Source of the DNA: Suillus spraguei
Taxonomy: Eukaryota > Basidiomycota > Agaricomycetes > Boletales > Suillaceae
DNA: 64,000 bases
NCBI GenBank assembly: GCA_016800925.1
Contig: JABCPU010000137.1
Coordinates: forward strand, 62,001-126,000
Direction of reading: 5' to 3'
Each line of letters starts with the position of its first letter. Within the stretch, counting starts at the first letter, position 1. The translations under genes and the position numbers were made by a program. Shown here in pieces: positions 23,800 through 34,547 of the stretch. Under the pieces are notes generated by a model that did no database searches, was not told the DNA's origin, and saw only the letters and a list, made by a program, of their open reading frames with translations.

Positions 23800-26070
23800 A
23801 TGCGACACTCATTCCAAACACCATACCCTTTCGTACATTTGAAGATCATGGGGATCGCGTAATCGCAGTTGCAGCCCTCCCGGACGAACGCATGGTCACA
23901 GCCTCGTATGACAAGATGCTTCGTCTTTGGGACTTGAAAACAGGTTTAGTGTTGAAGAAGATGGAGGGCCATCGAAGTCGGGTGTCGGCATTGGCTGTTT
24001 CGCCTGACGGGAAATGGATAGCAAGCGGTGATTGTACCGGAGAGCTCATCGCCTGGTATGGAACGACTGGGGAACGAGTCAACCAAGCAACCAATAAAGC
24101 TCATGACGGCTGGATATTCTCACTTCACTTTTCTTCGAATTCCTTGGCATTGGCAAGTGGATCATCTGACACCACCACAAAGCTATGGACATGCCGGTCA
24201 TCAACATGGACGGAGCAACATTCACTTAGTTGTGGTGGAATTGTCCGCTGCGTTCGGTATTCGCCGTATATTTGTATTTTAATACAAATTCCAATTTACG
24301 TTAGCTAATCGTAACTCCAGATAACTACAATGACCGTCGAGTACTTCTTGCGATTGCGACAGACCACAAGGTCCAAATTTATCAGTTTTATATTTCAAAC
24401 TACTACAGATATCCCCATGAAGAACCTCCATTTCCCACTAATTTGACGACATCGATTGGTGGAGGATTCATCGATTCACTCGCATGGATGGCCAATGGCT
24501 CATGGCTACTCTCGGGGGGCAACGGAGCTGATCCCACCATACGAGCATGGGATACATCGACCTGGCAGCAGGTTGGCGATCCATGGAGGGGCCATTTCAA
24601 GAGTGTCCACAGCATTTCTCTGAACTCTAGCGGCACTCTCCTTGCCTCCGCATCTCATGACAACCGTGTCCGTCTCTGGCGACTCTCAGATCAACAAACC
24701 ATTTCCATTTTCAAGCACTCTGGGGAGGTGGATTGCGTTACGTTCTCTGCAGATGACAAGCACATCCTCAGTGGAGGCGTAGATAAAAAGATCTCAGAAT
24801 GGCCAATATCCGAGAACACTTTGCCAGAGGATAGTCCGAAGGATGGTCTCATGAAGGAGGTAGTGACGCACCAGGCAAGTTTTTTTTTACTTTCTCGCCC
24901 ATTCATCATCTAAGCATATTTTTATGCTAAGGCTCAAGCCTACTCTGATTTCAAGGTATATTCCCACTCTTGACTCTTGTAACGCAATGTGAACATGAAT
25001 TATGCAGATCCTCGATATGAAACCGACCGTCCGCGACGCGTGCATAGTTGGGGACTGGCCTACCGCCGAGAGGATGCTAAATTTAGATATTTACATTGAC
25101 ACCAACGATCACATCGCTTATGCCCATCGGGCATTTGTTATGGCGCGAAAATGTAATTGGGACCAAGCACTTGAAAACGCAGTCCAGGTGAGACTGGTCG
25201 ACCCATCATGACCTTACAAAGTTAACCTTGATGACGGCATAGTCCGTCAGCATTCAGCCATCGTTGATAGGCCATATCTCCAAGGGTATTGCCCTCTGTG
25301 GCCAAAACCAAGTTCTGGCCGCAAGGATATCATTCGACCTTGCGTCCATGTTTACGAACCGAGATTTAATGACCGACCACTTCCTTTTTTTGATCAAGGC
25401 AGGTCATGTTTTTCTAAGATATTCGATATACTTCATTACGGTTTCTAGGCCATTGCACTGTTCAATGCGAATGAACATCAAGAGGCAATGCTACGTATCG
25501 AAGAACTAGCTGCATGTCCAAATGTTGATCCTGTTGCTTGCCGTATCGTGGAAGTAAGTATCATGCGCTCGATCACGCCAGACTCATGTGCTGTCATTAA
25601 TTTCCTATTCCCATCCGTACACTAGGCCTACCTACGCGTCCAACTGGGAAACATGGCCTTGAATGGCGCACGCTTTAACGAAGCTGTTGAGCACTTCACT
25701 GGTGCCGTCAATGCTAGCACTTTTTTCTATAGATTGCCGATTCATTCAACTTATGGCGAATTTGTTGCGGTACGTTAATATGACGCAGCTGAAAATCCCT
25801 TCATGCTCAACACATCTTTTCCATAGTTATTTGGCTGGGACCTCAAGTCCCTATGGCAAACCGCGAACCAACAACAGTGTTGTGCATTCTTTCGAGCAGG
25901 TAGTTTTGGAGCAGCCCTCGAATCGTATCAGTCCATCATGGATAAGACCGATGAGGATGTGAAGGCAGACTTACGTGCTTGGTTCACTGGTAAGTATTTC
26001 TTCTCGTCTCCATCTATATTCATCAACTGCACTTCACTCAGCTCTCAAGATGAAAACGCGCCCACAGTGA
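23800..26070 (+). pseudogene. WD40-TPR gene, array copy 5, start frame lost, possible extra intron
   Basis: Exons about 23800-24874, 24932-24955, 25008-25187, 25243-25398, 25449-25553, 25626-25769, 25827-25989, 26042-26070. One G is missing in ATGGCG, so the first usable in-frame ATG is 23892. The frame also breaks at 24274-24320. That stretch has the hallmarks of a 47-nt intron (donor GTATTT, branch GCTAATC, acceptor CTCCAG), and removing it restores the frame exactly. TPR exons are open; the C-terminus is extended by six residues. Introns 1 and 4 have GC donors, intron 2 GT. Broken or functional depends on the start and that intron. Confidence 0.7.
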
Positions 26071-26849
26071 GCGGTTACTCATAGAAATTGAAACATAAAG
26101 ATTCTCGAGTTTTCATTTGTACCTTGACGATAGCTGGATTGCAATATATTTACCCTAGGTTTCTGAGTTTCTCTATTTTCACTTGACACCACGTCTGAAC
26201 ATCGTATCGTGTGTGTCTTGACATTTCAGGGTCCGATCCTATTTTTCATTGACAAGTATACACCCCCTCTTGGGTACGTACATACCTAGGCAGTCGTGTA
26301 TCCCACGCTGGCAGGATTGGCTTTAGGTTTTCATATTGAACAGCCCAACTTAGCAAGCAATCACAGTTTGCGACTCCAGAGTTTGTCTTTCCACTCACAG
26401 CTCCTGCTTCTCTGACGTTGGGGCACGAGTCTATTTCATTTTAAAATTTGAATCATGATTAAACACCAATGCAAACTTGAGGCTTAGGACAACCTCCCAA
26501 CGCACCTGTTCAAGGTGGTGTCAGTTGGTGAAGCAGCGATAGGTTGGATGAATAGTGTTTAATAATAACTGTTCTCTCATGTGCTGGCATCCAACGCGGA
26601 CCTGCAACGGCGAGCGAGCAATGAAGAAGGTCGAATGCTACAGCATATCCAACATTTCGGGTCATCCAGATACACCACCTAGCACAATAGATACAGCAAC
26701 ACCACTGTGTGGGAAGTGGTTTAGGTTGGCGCTCTAGCACAGGAATTTCGGTCATTGCTGTGAGAGCTTGTAAGCTAAAGAGAAAATAGAGGAATGGCGC
26801 ATGACGGGCCGTGCTCATATTGTAGAATCCTTCCATCGTCAGCCTCTTG
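26071..26849. other. Spacer copy 5-6, left part
   Basis: Conserved 3' flank (TTTCAGGGTCCGATCC near 26224), then 26510-26790 resembles 22790-22980 of the previous spacer. No gene supported. Confidence 0.4.
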
Positions 26850-27122
26850 CATCAGGAAATTCACACATTCCTTAACATGCTTAATCAGCTTAACTCACTT
26901 ATCTCAAAACTTGTTTGCTCTCTCTCACATCATTCACCTGGCATATCTTATATTTTTTGAGTGCGAAATACAATAAAACATGTATATTAATATATCTCAA
27001 CTTTTTTTTTCTGAATTCATTCACATTGAAATTTTGGACAAGTAGATTCAATTTCACCAAGGCAGTTAAGTGTAAATAAGTCCGCATAAGGGCACGTCAA
27101 GGAATGTGTGAATTTCCTGATG
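26850..27122. mobile_element. 273-bp MITE, full copy
   Basis: Same element as at 8132-8404, opposite orientation: CATCAGG...CCTGATG termini with ~26-bp inverted repeats, identical length, only a few differences. No clear target duplication. The long open frame inside is accidental. Confidence 0.85.
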
Positions 27123-28270
27123 TGGTAACATTCAATTCCATCTGAACTTCCAAAACTGAAAATATTTACAACGACTACAATCAGTCCTACAGCAAACGAG
27201 AGCACGATACCTTCAAACGCACCCAGATAATACTTCCCTCGCACTTGCTTGTCCACTCCTCTGTTTTGCTTGTCGAGACGTATATATAGCTTCTACACCA
27301 ACGAAGGCTGGCGTCCCCAAGAAATCGATTTTGAACACGGTAATGACTTAGAGGGGTGAATACACATCCATATCGTACTGTCCAGATAATCAGCGCATGA
27401 TCAGAGGATCTACCGACAAGACCGAGGGCGGAAGATCGCTGTAAGGTACATCTCCTTACCTTGAGCGCTTTTTGCTGATTTGTGCCCTAAAGCGGCTCGC
27501 TGCTGCCAAATTACCAGGATACAAGAAAGTCAACGACACCCGACATCCGTCTGGACAGCAGGCTAGGGTGTCGCAGGACATTGACACATCTGGCATCGAT
27601 TCACTCCTGGACGTGCATTAGGTCAAGGCGTTTCTGTGTCATTATTCATGTTGGTCTCATGGCAGGCTGAGGATGTTTCCACGATGGCGCTCAGAGCGTG
27701 TTGATATACCTCATCAGGATAGCACGACAAATACTAGTAGTGGTGCTCATGGTCGCAGTTGACTTTTGATGGACCAATCTACTGATGTATTCTCTATGCT
27801 GATTATTTTATACATAACTTCTACACCGATACCCGGCCCAGTGCACTTGCCAAATCTCACCACAAGATGAACTTGCATGATTCAGATGACCCTGGAGTAT
27901 CTCCCGTAGAATGTTGTCCACTTTGCATTGGTCAGGATTGAGAAATTCGTTTCGCTCAGTGCGTAATTCAGTGGACTCGGATGTCTCATTATTAACATTA
28001 CTCGATGAAACTGCCGCAGATTTAAGGCTGTTGACATAAATATTCTCACTGAAGACTGATAAGGCCATCTGACCCACCATGTTCGATAAGCCCGCATTGG
28101 TATTGGTCACTGATCTCCAGTCTCCAGAACTTCTATATTCAAAAATAGTTCAAACGCGATCATCCATGGTACGAGAACCATATATGGTATGCATATCATC
28201 TAGTACGTTCATCGTGATACCAATTGCTACCGGGAATTCGTTCTTCAAGTTGCCGATATCATGATCAGAA
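27123..28270 (-). pseudogene. Minus-strand gene remnants, unknown
   Basis: Two protein-like stretches on the minus strand. 27290-27123 encodes 'KQVRGKYYLGAFEG' followed by a hydrophobic segment ('IVLSFAVGLIVVVVNIF') and is cut by the MITE. 28080-27808 begins 'MVGQMALSVFSENIYVN' and continues upstream in frame to about 28160 past a stop. No family recognised and joining exons not found. This DNA is absent from the other spacers. Confidence 0.35.
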
Positions 28271-28450
28271 CCCTGAATCCAACGCTCAGCCATGTGCAGT
28301 AAGTACCTATCCGATCATCGTTAGAAATGTTTCTAATGGCCCATGATCAAAGGAAGCCTCGTAACTATAGGATCTCCGCTACGAATGTTCCAGGGAACAG
28401 AAGCTCAACAGGTGGAATACTACGTCTTTGGGGGTGAAATTCGAGGGCAC

Positions 28451-28468
28451 GGCCAATCAGGCCAATCA
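28451..28468. other. Tandem 9-bp GCCAATCAG duplication, likely MITE footprint
   Basis: GCCAATCAG occurs twice back to back exactly where copy 5's upstream flank carries the 98-bp MITE between the same two 9-mers. This is what an excised Mutator-like element would leave. Confidence 0.55.
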
Positions 28469-28671
28469 GGTGAGCTGCATATATCGTCTTCCTATCAGTT
28501 GCATGGCTCCCCTGAAACAATCAATATGATCAGGCTTGTTTATTGATGTGAAAAGTTACGACGGCACGACTTGGACGAATGAGCTCGTTCGTTTATATCG
28601 TCAAGTAAAGTATTTATGATAATAGCCTCATATTTGGGGCGTATAGTGGAAAAGTTAATGTTATAAAGCAG

Positions 28672-28678
28672 GTTTACA
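28672..28678 (+). promoter_or_regulatory. TATA box of WD40-TPR copy 6
   Basis: TATAAAG lies 91 bp upstream of ATG 28763. Copy 6 is the only array member with both this box and an unbroken coding sequence. Confidence 0.55.
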
Positions 28679-28762
28679 TAAAACACGCACCTCTGCAACT
28701 TCAAGTAAGACACCATCCACACACCAAGTTCACCTCAACCGTGCTGCATCTTCACTAATTCA

Positions 28763-30959
28763 ATGGCGGCACTCATTCCAAACACCACACCCATTCGTAC
28801 ATTTGAAGATCACGGAGATCGCGTAATCGCAGTTGCAGCCCTCCCCGACGAACGCATGGTCACGGCCTCGTATGACAGGGTCCTTCGTCTGTGGGACTTG
28901 AAAACAGGCTTAGTGTTGAAGAAGATGGAGGGCCATGATAGTCGGGTGCGGGCATTGGCCGTTTCACCAAACGGTTGGATAGCAAGCGGTGATGAGAGTG
29001 GCGAGCTCATCATTTGGCATGGAAAAACTGGAGTACTCAACCAAACGATTAAAGCCCACGACGGCTGGATATTTTCACTTGACTTTTCTTCAAATTCCAA
29101 CGTGCTGGTCAGTGGATCATCTGACACCACCACGAAGCTATGGTCTACATCAACGTGGCAGGCGCAACATTCAATCAGTTGTGGTGAAATTGTCCGCTGC
29201 GTTCGATCTTCGCCTAGTTCATCCTACTATCACACAATTCTTGCAATTGCGATGGACAGCAGTGTCAAAGTTTATGAAGTCAACCAAAACCCAAATAGAT
29301 ATTATTCTGACAACTACCGATCTCGATCTCCAGTCCAATTGAGGGCAACAGTCGGCGGAAGATTCAACTACTCACTTGCATGGACACGCGATGGCTCACA
29401 GCTGATTTTGGGGGGTAGTGAGGTTGATCCCACCATCCGAGAGTGGAGTACTGCACAGTTCGGGGAGCAGATCGGTAATCCCTGGAAGGGCCATTTCAAG
29501 GATATCCACGCCATTTCTCTGAACTCCAGCGGCACTCTCCTTGCCTCCGCATCTCATGACAACCATGTCCGCCTCTGGCGACGCTCAGATCAACGAACTA
29601 TTGCCATATTCAAGCACTCTGGGGAGGTGAACTGCGTTACGTTCTCTGCGGATGACAAGCACATCCTCAGTGGAGGTGTGGATAAAAAGATATCAGAGTG
29701 GCCAATATCCGATGATACTGCTTTGCCAGAGGACGGTCTAAACGATGGCCTCATGAAGGAGCAGGTGACGCACCAGGTAAGTTTTTTTTTTCCTTTTTCT
29801 CGCCCATTCACCATCTAAACATTGTTGTTATGCCCAGGCTCGGGCCTACTCTGATTTCAAGGCATGTTCTCATCTTTGACTCTTATAACGCAATACGAAC
29901 ATAACTTACGCAGGTCCTCGCTATGAATTCGACAGTCCGCAACGCGTGCATAGTTGGGGACTGGCCTACCGCTGAGAAGGTGCTAAATCTAGACATTGAA
30001 ACTGATGCCGACCACATCTGTTATGCCAATCGTGCATTTGTTATGGCGCGGAAATGCAACTGGAATAAAGCGCTTCAAGATGCAATTCGGGTGAGACTTA
30101 CCGACCCATCATGACCTCCTCACAAAGTTAACTCTGATGGTGGCATAGTCTGTCACCATTCAGCCATCGTTACTAGGCCATATCTCCAAGGGCATTGCCC
30201 TCTGTGGAAAAAAGCAGGTTCTGGCCGCAAGGATATCATTTGACCTCGCGTCCATGTTCACAAAGCGAGATTTAATGACCGATCACTTCCTTTTCTTGAT
30301 CAAGGCAGGTAACATTTTTCTAGATTACTCGATCTACTTGATTGCAGTTACCAGGCCATTGCGTTGTTCAATGCAAATGAACATCAAGAAGCAATACTGC
30401 GCATCGGAGAGTTAACCGCATGTCCCAATGTCGATCCTGTTGCTTGTCGCATCGTGGAAGTAAGTACTATGCGCTCAATCATGCTGTACTGTCATTGATG
30501 TCTTTTTCTCACTCGTACACTAGGCCTACCTGCGTGTCCAACTAGGAAACATGGCCTTGGATGGCACTCGCTACAACGAAGCTGTCGAGCACTTCACTGC
30601 CGCCGTCAATGCTAGCACTTTCTTTTACAAATCTCCAATTCATTTGACATACGATGAATTTGTCGTGGTATGCTGATATGACGCAACCGAAAAACATATC
30701 GTACTTATTATATTTTTTTCCGCAGCTCTTTGGCTGGGATCTCAAGTCCTTGTGGCATACCGCAAACCAGCAACAGTGTTATGCACTCTTTCGAGCGGGT
30801 AGTTTTGGAGCAGCCATCGAATCGTATCAGTCCATCATGGATAGGGTTGATGACGATATGAAGGCCGGCTTCCATGTTTGGTTCACTGGTAAGTATTTCA
30901 GTAATGTCTCCATGTCTCTTCTATGATCATCAACTGCACCTTTCTCAGCTCTCGAGTAA
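28763..30959 (+). CDS. WD40-TPR protein, array copy 6, intact
   Basis: Eight exons join in frame: 28763-29776, 29838-29861, 29914-30090, 30149-30304, 30355-30459, 30524-30667, 30726-30888, 30949-30959 (1794 nt, 597 aa). Residues 1-338 form a WD40 propeller with endings such as RLWDLKTG, IIWHGKTG, KLWSTSTW, RLWRRSD and SEWPIS. Microexon 2 encodes ARAYSDFK. The last ~250 residues are TPR-like, with 'CYANRAFVMARKCNW' and 'YNEAVEHFTAAVNASTF'. Introns 2 and 4 have GC donors, intron 1 GT. The start is the first ATG after a conserved leader. Probable scaffold or recognition protein, cytosolic by lack of signals; partner and role unknown. It is the reference for judging the other copies. Confidence 0.88.
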
Positions 30960-32246
30960 GATCAAAACGCGCTCTACACTTCCAATGGAGATGGTGCGTT
31001 CGTAGCGAGCGGTTACTCGTATAGTTTGAAATATATAGATCCTCAAGTAGTTTTCATTTGTACCTCGACGGTAGATTAGTATCGCTTCATAGTCCTTGGC
31101 GCCCGTGTCATAGTATAATGGCCCACTTGAACATGTTTACCCTAGGTTTTCGAGTCTCTTTATTTTCACTTGAACGCACTTCTGAACATCGTCTGTCTTG
31201 ATATTTCAGGCTGCTGATTCTAGTTTTCAACAAGTACACCCCATGTTTGAAACTCTTGGGTACATGTACCTAGGCAGTCATGCCACTCTCTGATGTTGAA
31301 CGTCGAACCATGATTTGACTCAAACATCGATGCAAACTTTTTACCCTTTCGCTTTGCTCTGCTCCTTATGAATGTGGTAACCGATGGTGTTATTGATTCT
31401 CATTCGGCGGTTCCCTAAGTGTGATCGTTGATTAGCATCTATATCACATCACACAATCAAGTGCCGCGGTCCTGACTTTCAAGTGAGCAGTCTTTATTCC
31501 GTTGTTTATGAGTGATGCTACTTCGTCGCCGATCCATTATTCACCGGTACAAATCCATGCGCACATGTATACAGGTTTTCTCGCATGCCTCTGGCTGTCG
31601 TTTGGAGCTGGTGATTTGAGAATTGAATTGATGGCGGTCAATACCCAACTTACCAGCGTGAAACATCGATAATTGGCGTCCCTGATTGGGTGTACGGCCT
31701 CGTGACATCAACTGATGGCTCGACTATGGATACTATAGAAAGATGCCGACGCAAATTTGTTGATGATATGTTCTTATTCGGTGGTCCTTCAGTTTGTTGT
31801 GGGTGCTGTAAAGACTCACCTCCTGACGATCGTCAATGAGAATTTGAAACGATTGATTATCTTCATTGTTAATAACAAATCAGGGCATGCCATGATGCTG
31901 ACAACCGGAGGAGATAAAAAGAAGCCTTGCAACCGTAGGATCTCCGCTATGAATGTTCCAGAGAACAGAAGCTCAACATGTCACCAGGTGGAATATGACA
32001 TCTTTGGATGACGGCTTGATGAAAATTCGAGGGCACCGCCAATCAGGTAGATCAGGTGAACCATTGTGTTATCTTCTTATCAGCCGCGTGGATCCCCTGG
32101 AACAATGACGATTAGGTTTGTCGACTTATGTGGAAAGTTGGGGCGAGACGACTTGGACAAATGAGTTCATTCGTTTAGAACGTCAAATAAGGTACTCACC
32201 GATAATACCTCATGTTTTATGCACCTAGTAAGAGGTTCAAAAATGT
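30960..32246. other. Spacer copy 6-7
   Basis: Conserved 3' flank to about 31270, unique DNA to about 31820, then the conserved upstream flank in normal orientation (GACAACCGGAGGAGAT near 31900). No gene. Confidence 0.4.
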
Positions 32247-32253
32247 TATAAAG
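32247..32253 (+). promoter_or_regulatory. TATA box of WD40-TPR copy 7
   Basis: TATAAAG, 113 bp upstream of ATG 32360, in the conserved leader. Confidence 0.45.
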
Positions 32254-32359
32254 TAGGTTTAAAACGCCCCATCACACGCACCTCTGCCAGTTCGAGTCAG
32301 ACCCCATCCATGCACGTACACCAAGTCCACCTCAACCGTGCCACACCTACACTAATTCA

Positions 32360-34547
32360 ATGGCGGCGCTCATTCCAAACACCACGCCCATTCGTACATT
32401 TGAAGACCACGGAGATCGCGTAATCGCAGTTGCAGCCCTCCCCGACGAACGCATGGTCACGGCCTCGTATGACAAGATGCTTCGTCTGTGGGACTTGAAA
32501 ACAGGCTTAGTGTTGAAGAAGATGGAGGGCCATGATAGTCGGGTGCGGGCATTGGCCGTTTCACCAAACGGAAATTGGATAGCAAGCGGTGATGAGAGTG
32601 GAGAACTCATCGTCTGGGATCGAAAAACTGGGCAACTACTCAACAAACTTCAAGTGGAGCAACCAATAAAGTCACGACGGCTGGATATTTTCACTTGACT
32701 TTTCTTCGGATTCCCAGGCACTGGCTAGCGGATCATCTGATACCACCACGAAGCTATGGAACACCTCAACGTGGGTGGTGCAATGTTCACTCAGTTGTGG
32801 TGGAGTTGTCCGGTGTGTTCGGTATTCACCGTACGGTATACACATGACAGGCCATAGCTATGGCCTAACATTTCTTGCAATTGCAACAGACCACAATGTC
32901 CAAATTTACTATGGCCATGGTCCATTCCTCACTACTTTGTACTCATCGTTCGGTGGAGGATTTAACAACTCTCTAGCTTGGACGCGCCGTAGCCCGTGGC
33001 TAGTACTCTGGGGGGCAATGGGGTTAATCCTACCATACGAGCATGGGATATACCGACCTGCAGGGCAGCAGGTCGGTCTTCCCTGGAAGGGCCATTTTCA
33101 GGATATCCACGCCATTTCTTTGAACTCTAGCGGCACTCTCGTTGCCTCTGCATCTCATGACAACTATGTCCGCCTCTGGCAAGTCTCAGATCAACGAACT
33201 ATTGCCATATTCAAGCACTCTGGGGAGGTGAACTGCGTTACATTCTCTGCGGATGACAAGCATATCTCAGTGGAGGCGTGGATAAAAAGATTTCACAGTG
33301 GCCGATATCCTTGGATACTTTGCCAGAGGATGGCCAAAGGATGGCCTCATGAAGGAGCAGGCGATGTACCAGGCAAGTTTGTTTTCATTTCCCCGCCAGT
33401 TCATTGTCTAAGCATCTTTTTTTATGTCAAGCCTCGAACGTACTGTGATTTCAAGGCATGTTCCCACCTTTGATTTTTATAACGCGATGTAAACATGATT
33501 TATGCAGATCCTCGCTATGAACACGACAGTCCGCAATGCGTGCATAGCTGGGGACTTGCCAACTGCTAAGACGTTGCTAAATCTAGATATTTACATTGAC
33601 GCCAACGATCACACCACTTATGCTAATCGCGCACTTGTTATGGCGCGAAAATGCGACTGGGACCAAGCGCTCCAAGATGCAATTCGGGTGAGACTGACTA
33701 ACCTATCATGACCTTACGAAAGTTAACTTCGATGATAACATAGTCCCTCGGCATTCAGGCATCGTTAGTAGGTCATATCTCCAAGGGCATTGCCCTCTGT
33801 GGAAAAAAGCAGGTCCTGGCGGCCAGGATATCATTTGACCTTGCGTCCATGTACACGAATCGAGATTTGATGACCGATCACTCCTTTTCTTGATCAAGGC
33901 AGGTAATATTTTTTTAACGTACTCGATATACTTCATTGCAATTTTCAGGCTATTGCGCTGTTCAATGCAAATGAACACCAAGAGGCAATGATGCGCATTG
34001 GAGAACTAGTCACGTGTCCCAATGTTGATCCTGTTGCTTGTCGTATCGTGGAAGTGCGTACCATGCGCTCAATCCATGCGTTGTCATTGATTTATTTTTC
34101 CCATTCGTACACTAGGCCTACCTACGCGTCCAACTAGGAAATATGGCCTTGGATGGCGGGCGCCACAATGAAGCTGTCGAACACTTCACTGCCGCCGTCA
34201 ATGCTAGCACTTTCTTTTACAAATCACCAATTCATCTGACGTACGACGAATTTGTCGTGGTACGATGATATGACGCGACCGAAAAAAATATCATGCTTAC
34301 TGTTTTCCGCAGCTCTTTGGCTGGGACCTCAAGTCCTTGTGGCATACCGCAAACCAGCAACAGTGTTATGCACTCTTTCGAGCGGGTAGTTTTGGAGCAG
34401 CCATTGAATCGTATCAGTTCATCATGGATAAGACTGATGAGGATATGAAGGCTGGCTTACGTGCCGGGTTCGCTGGTGAGTATTTCAGTAATGTTTCCCT
34501 GGCTCTGTCTATAACCATTAACTATACTTTACTTAGCCCTCAAGTAA
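32360..34547 (+). pseudogene. WD40-TPR gene, array copy 7, multiple frameshifts
   Basis: Exons 32360-33372, 33432-33455, 33508-33687, 33744-33898, 33949-34053, 34116-34259, 34313-34475, 34537-34547. Exon 1 is open for ~100 codons, then frameshifts near 32670 (a C is missing in the AAAGCTCACG motif of other copies), near 33000 and near 33265. Exon 4 is one base short (155 nt) near 33882. The other TPR exons are open. Introns 1, 2 and 4 have GC donors. Last copy of the array. Confidence 0.85.
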
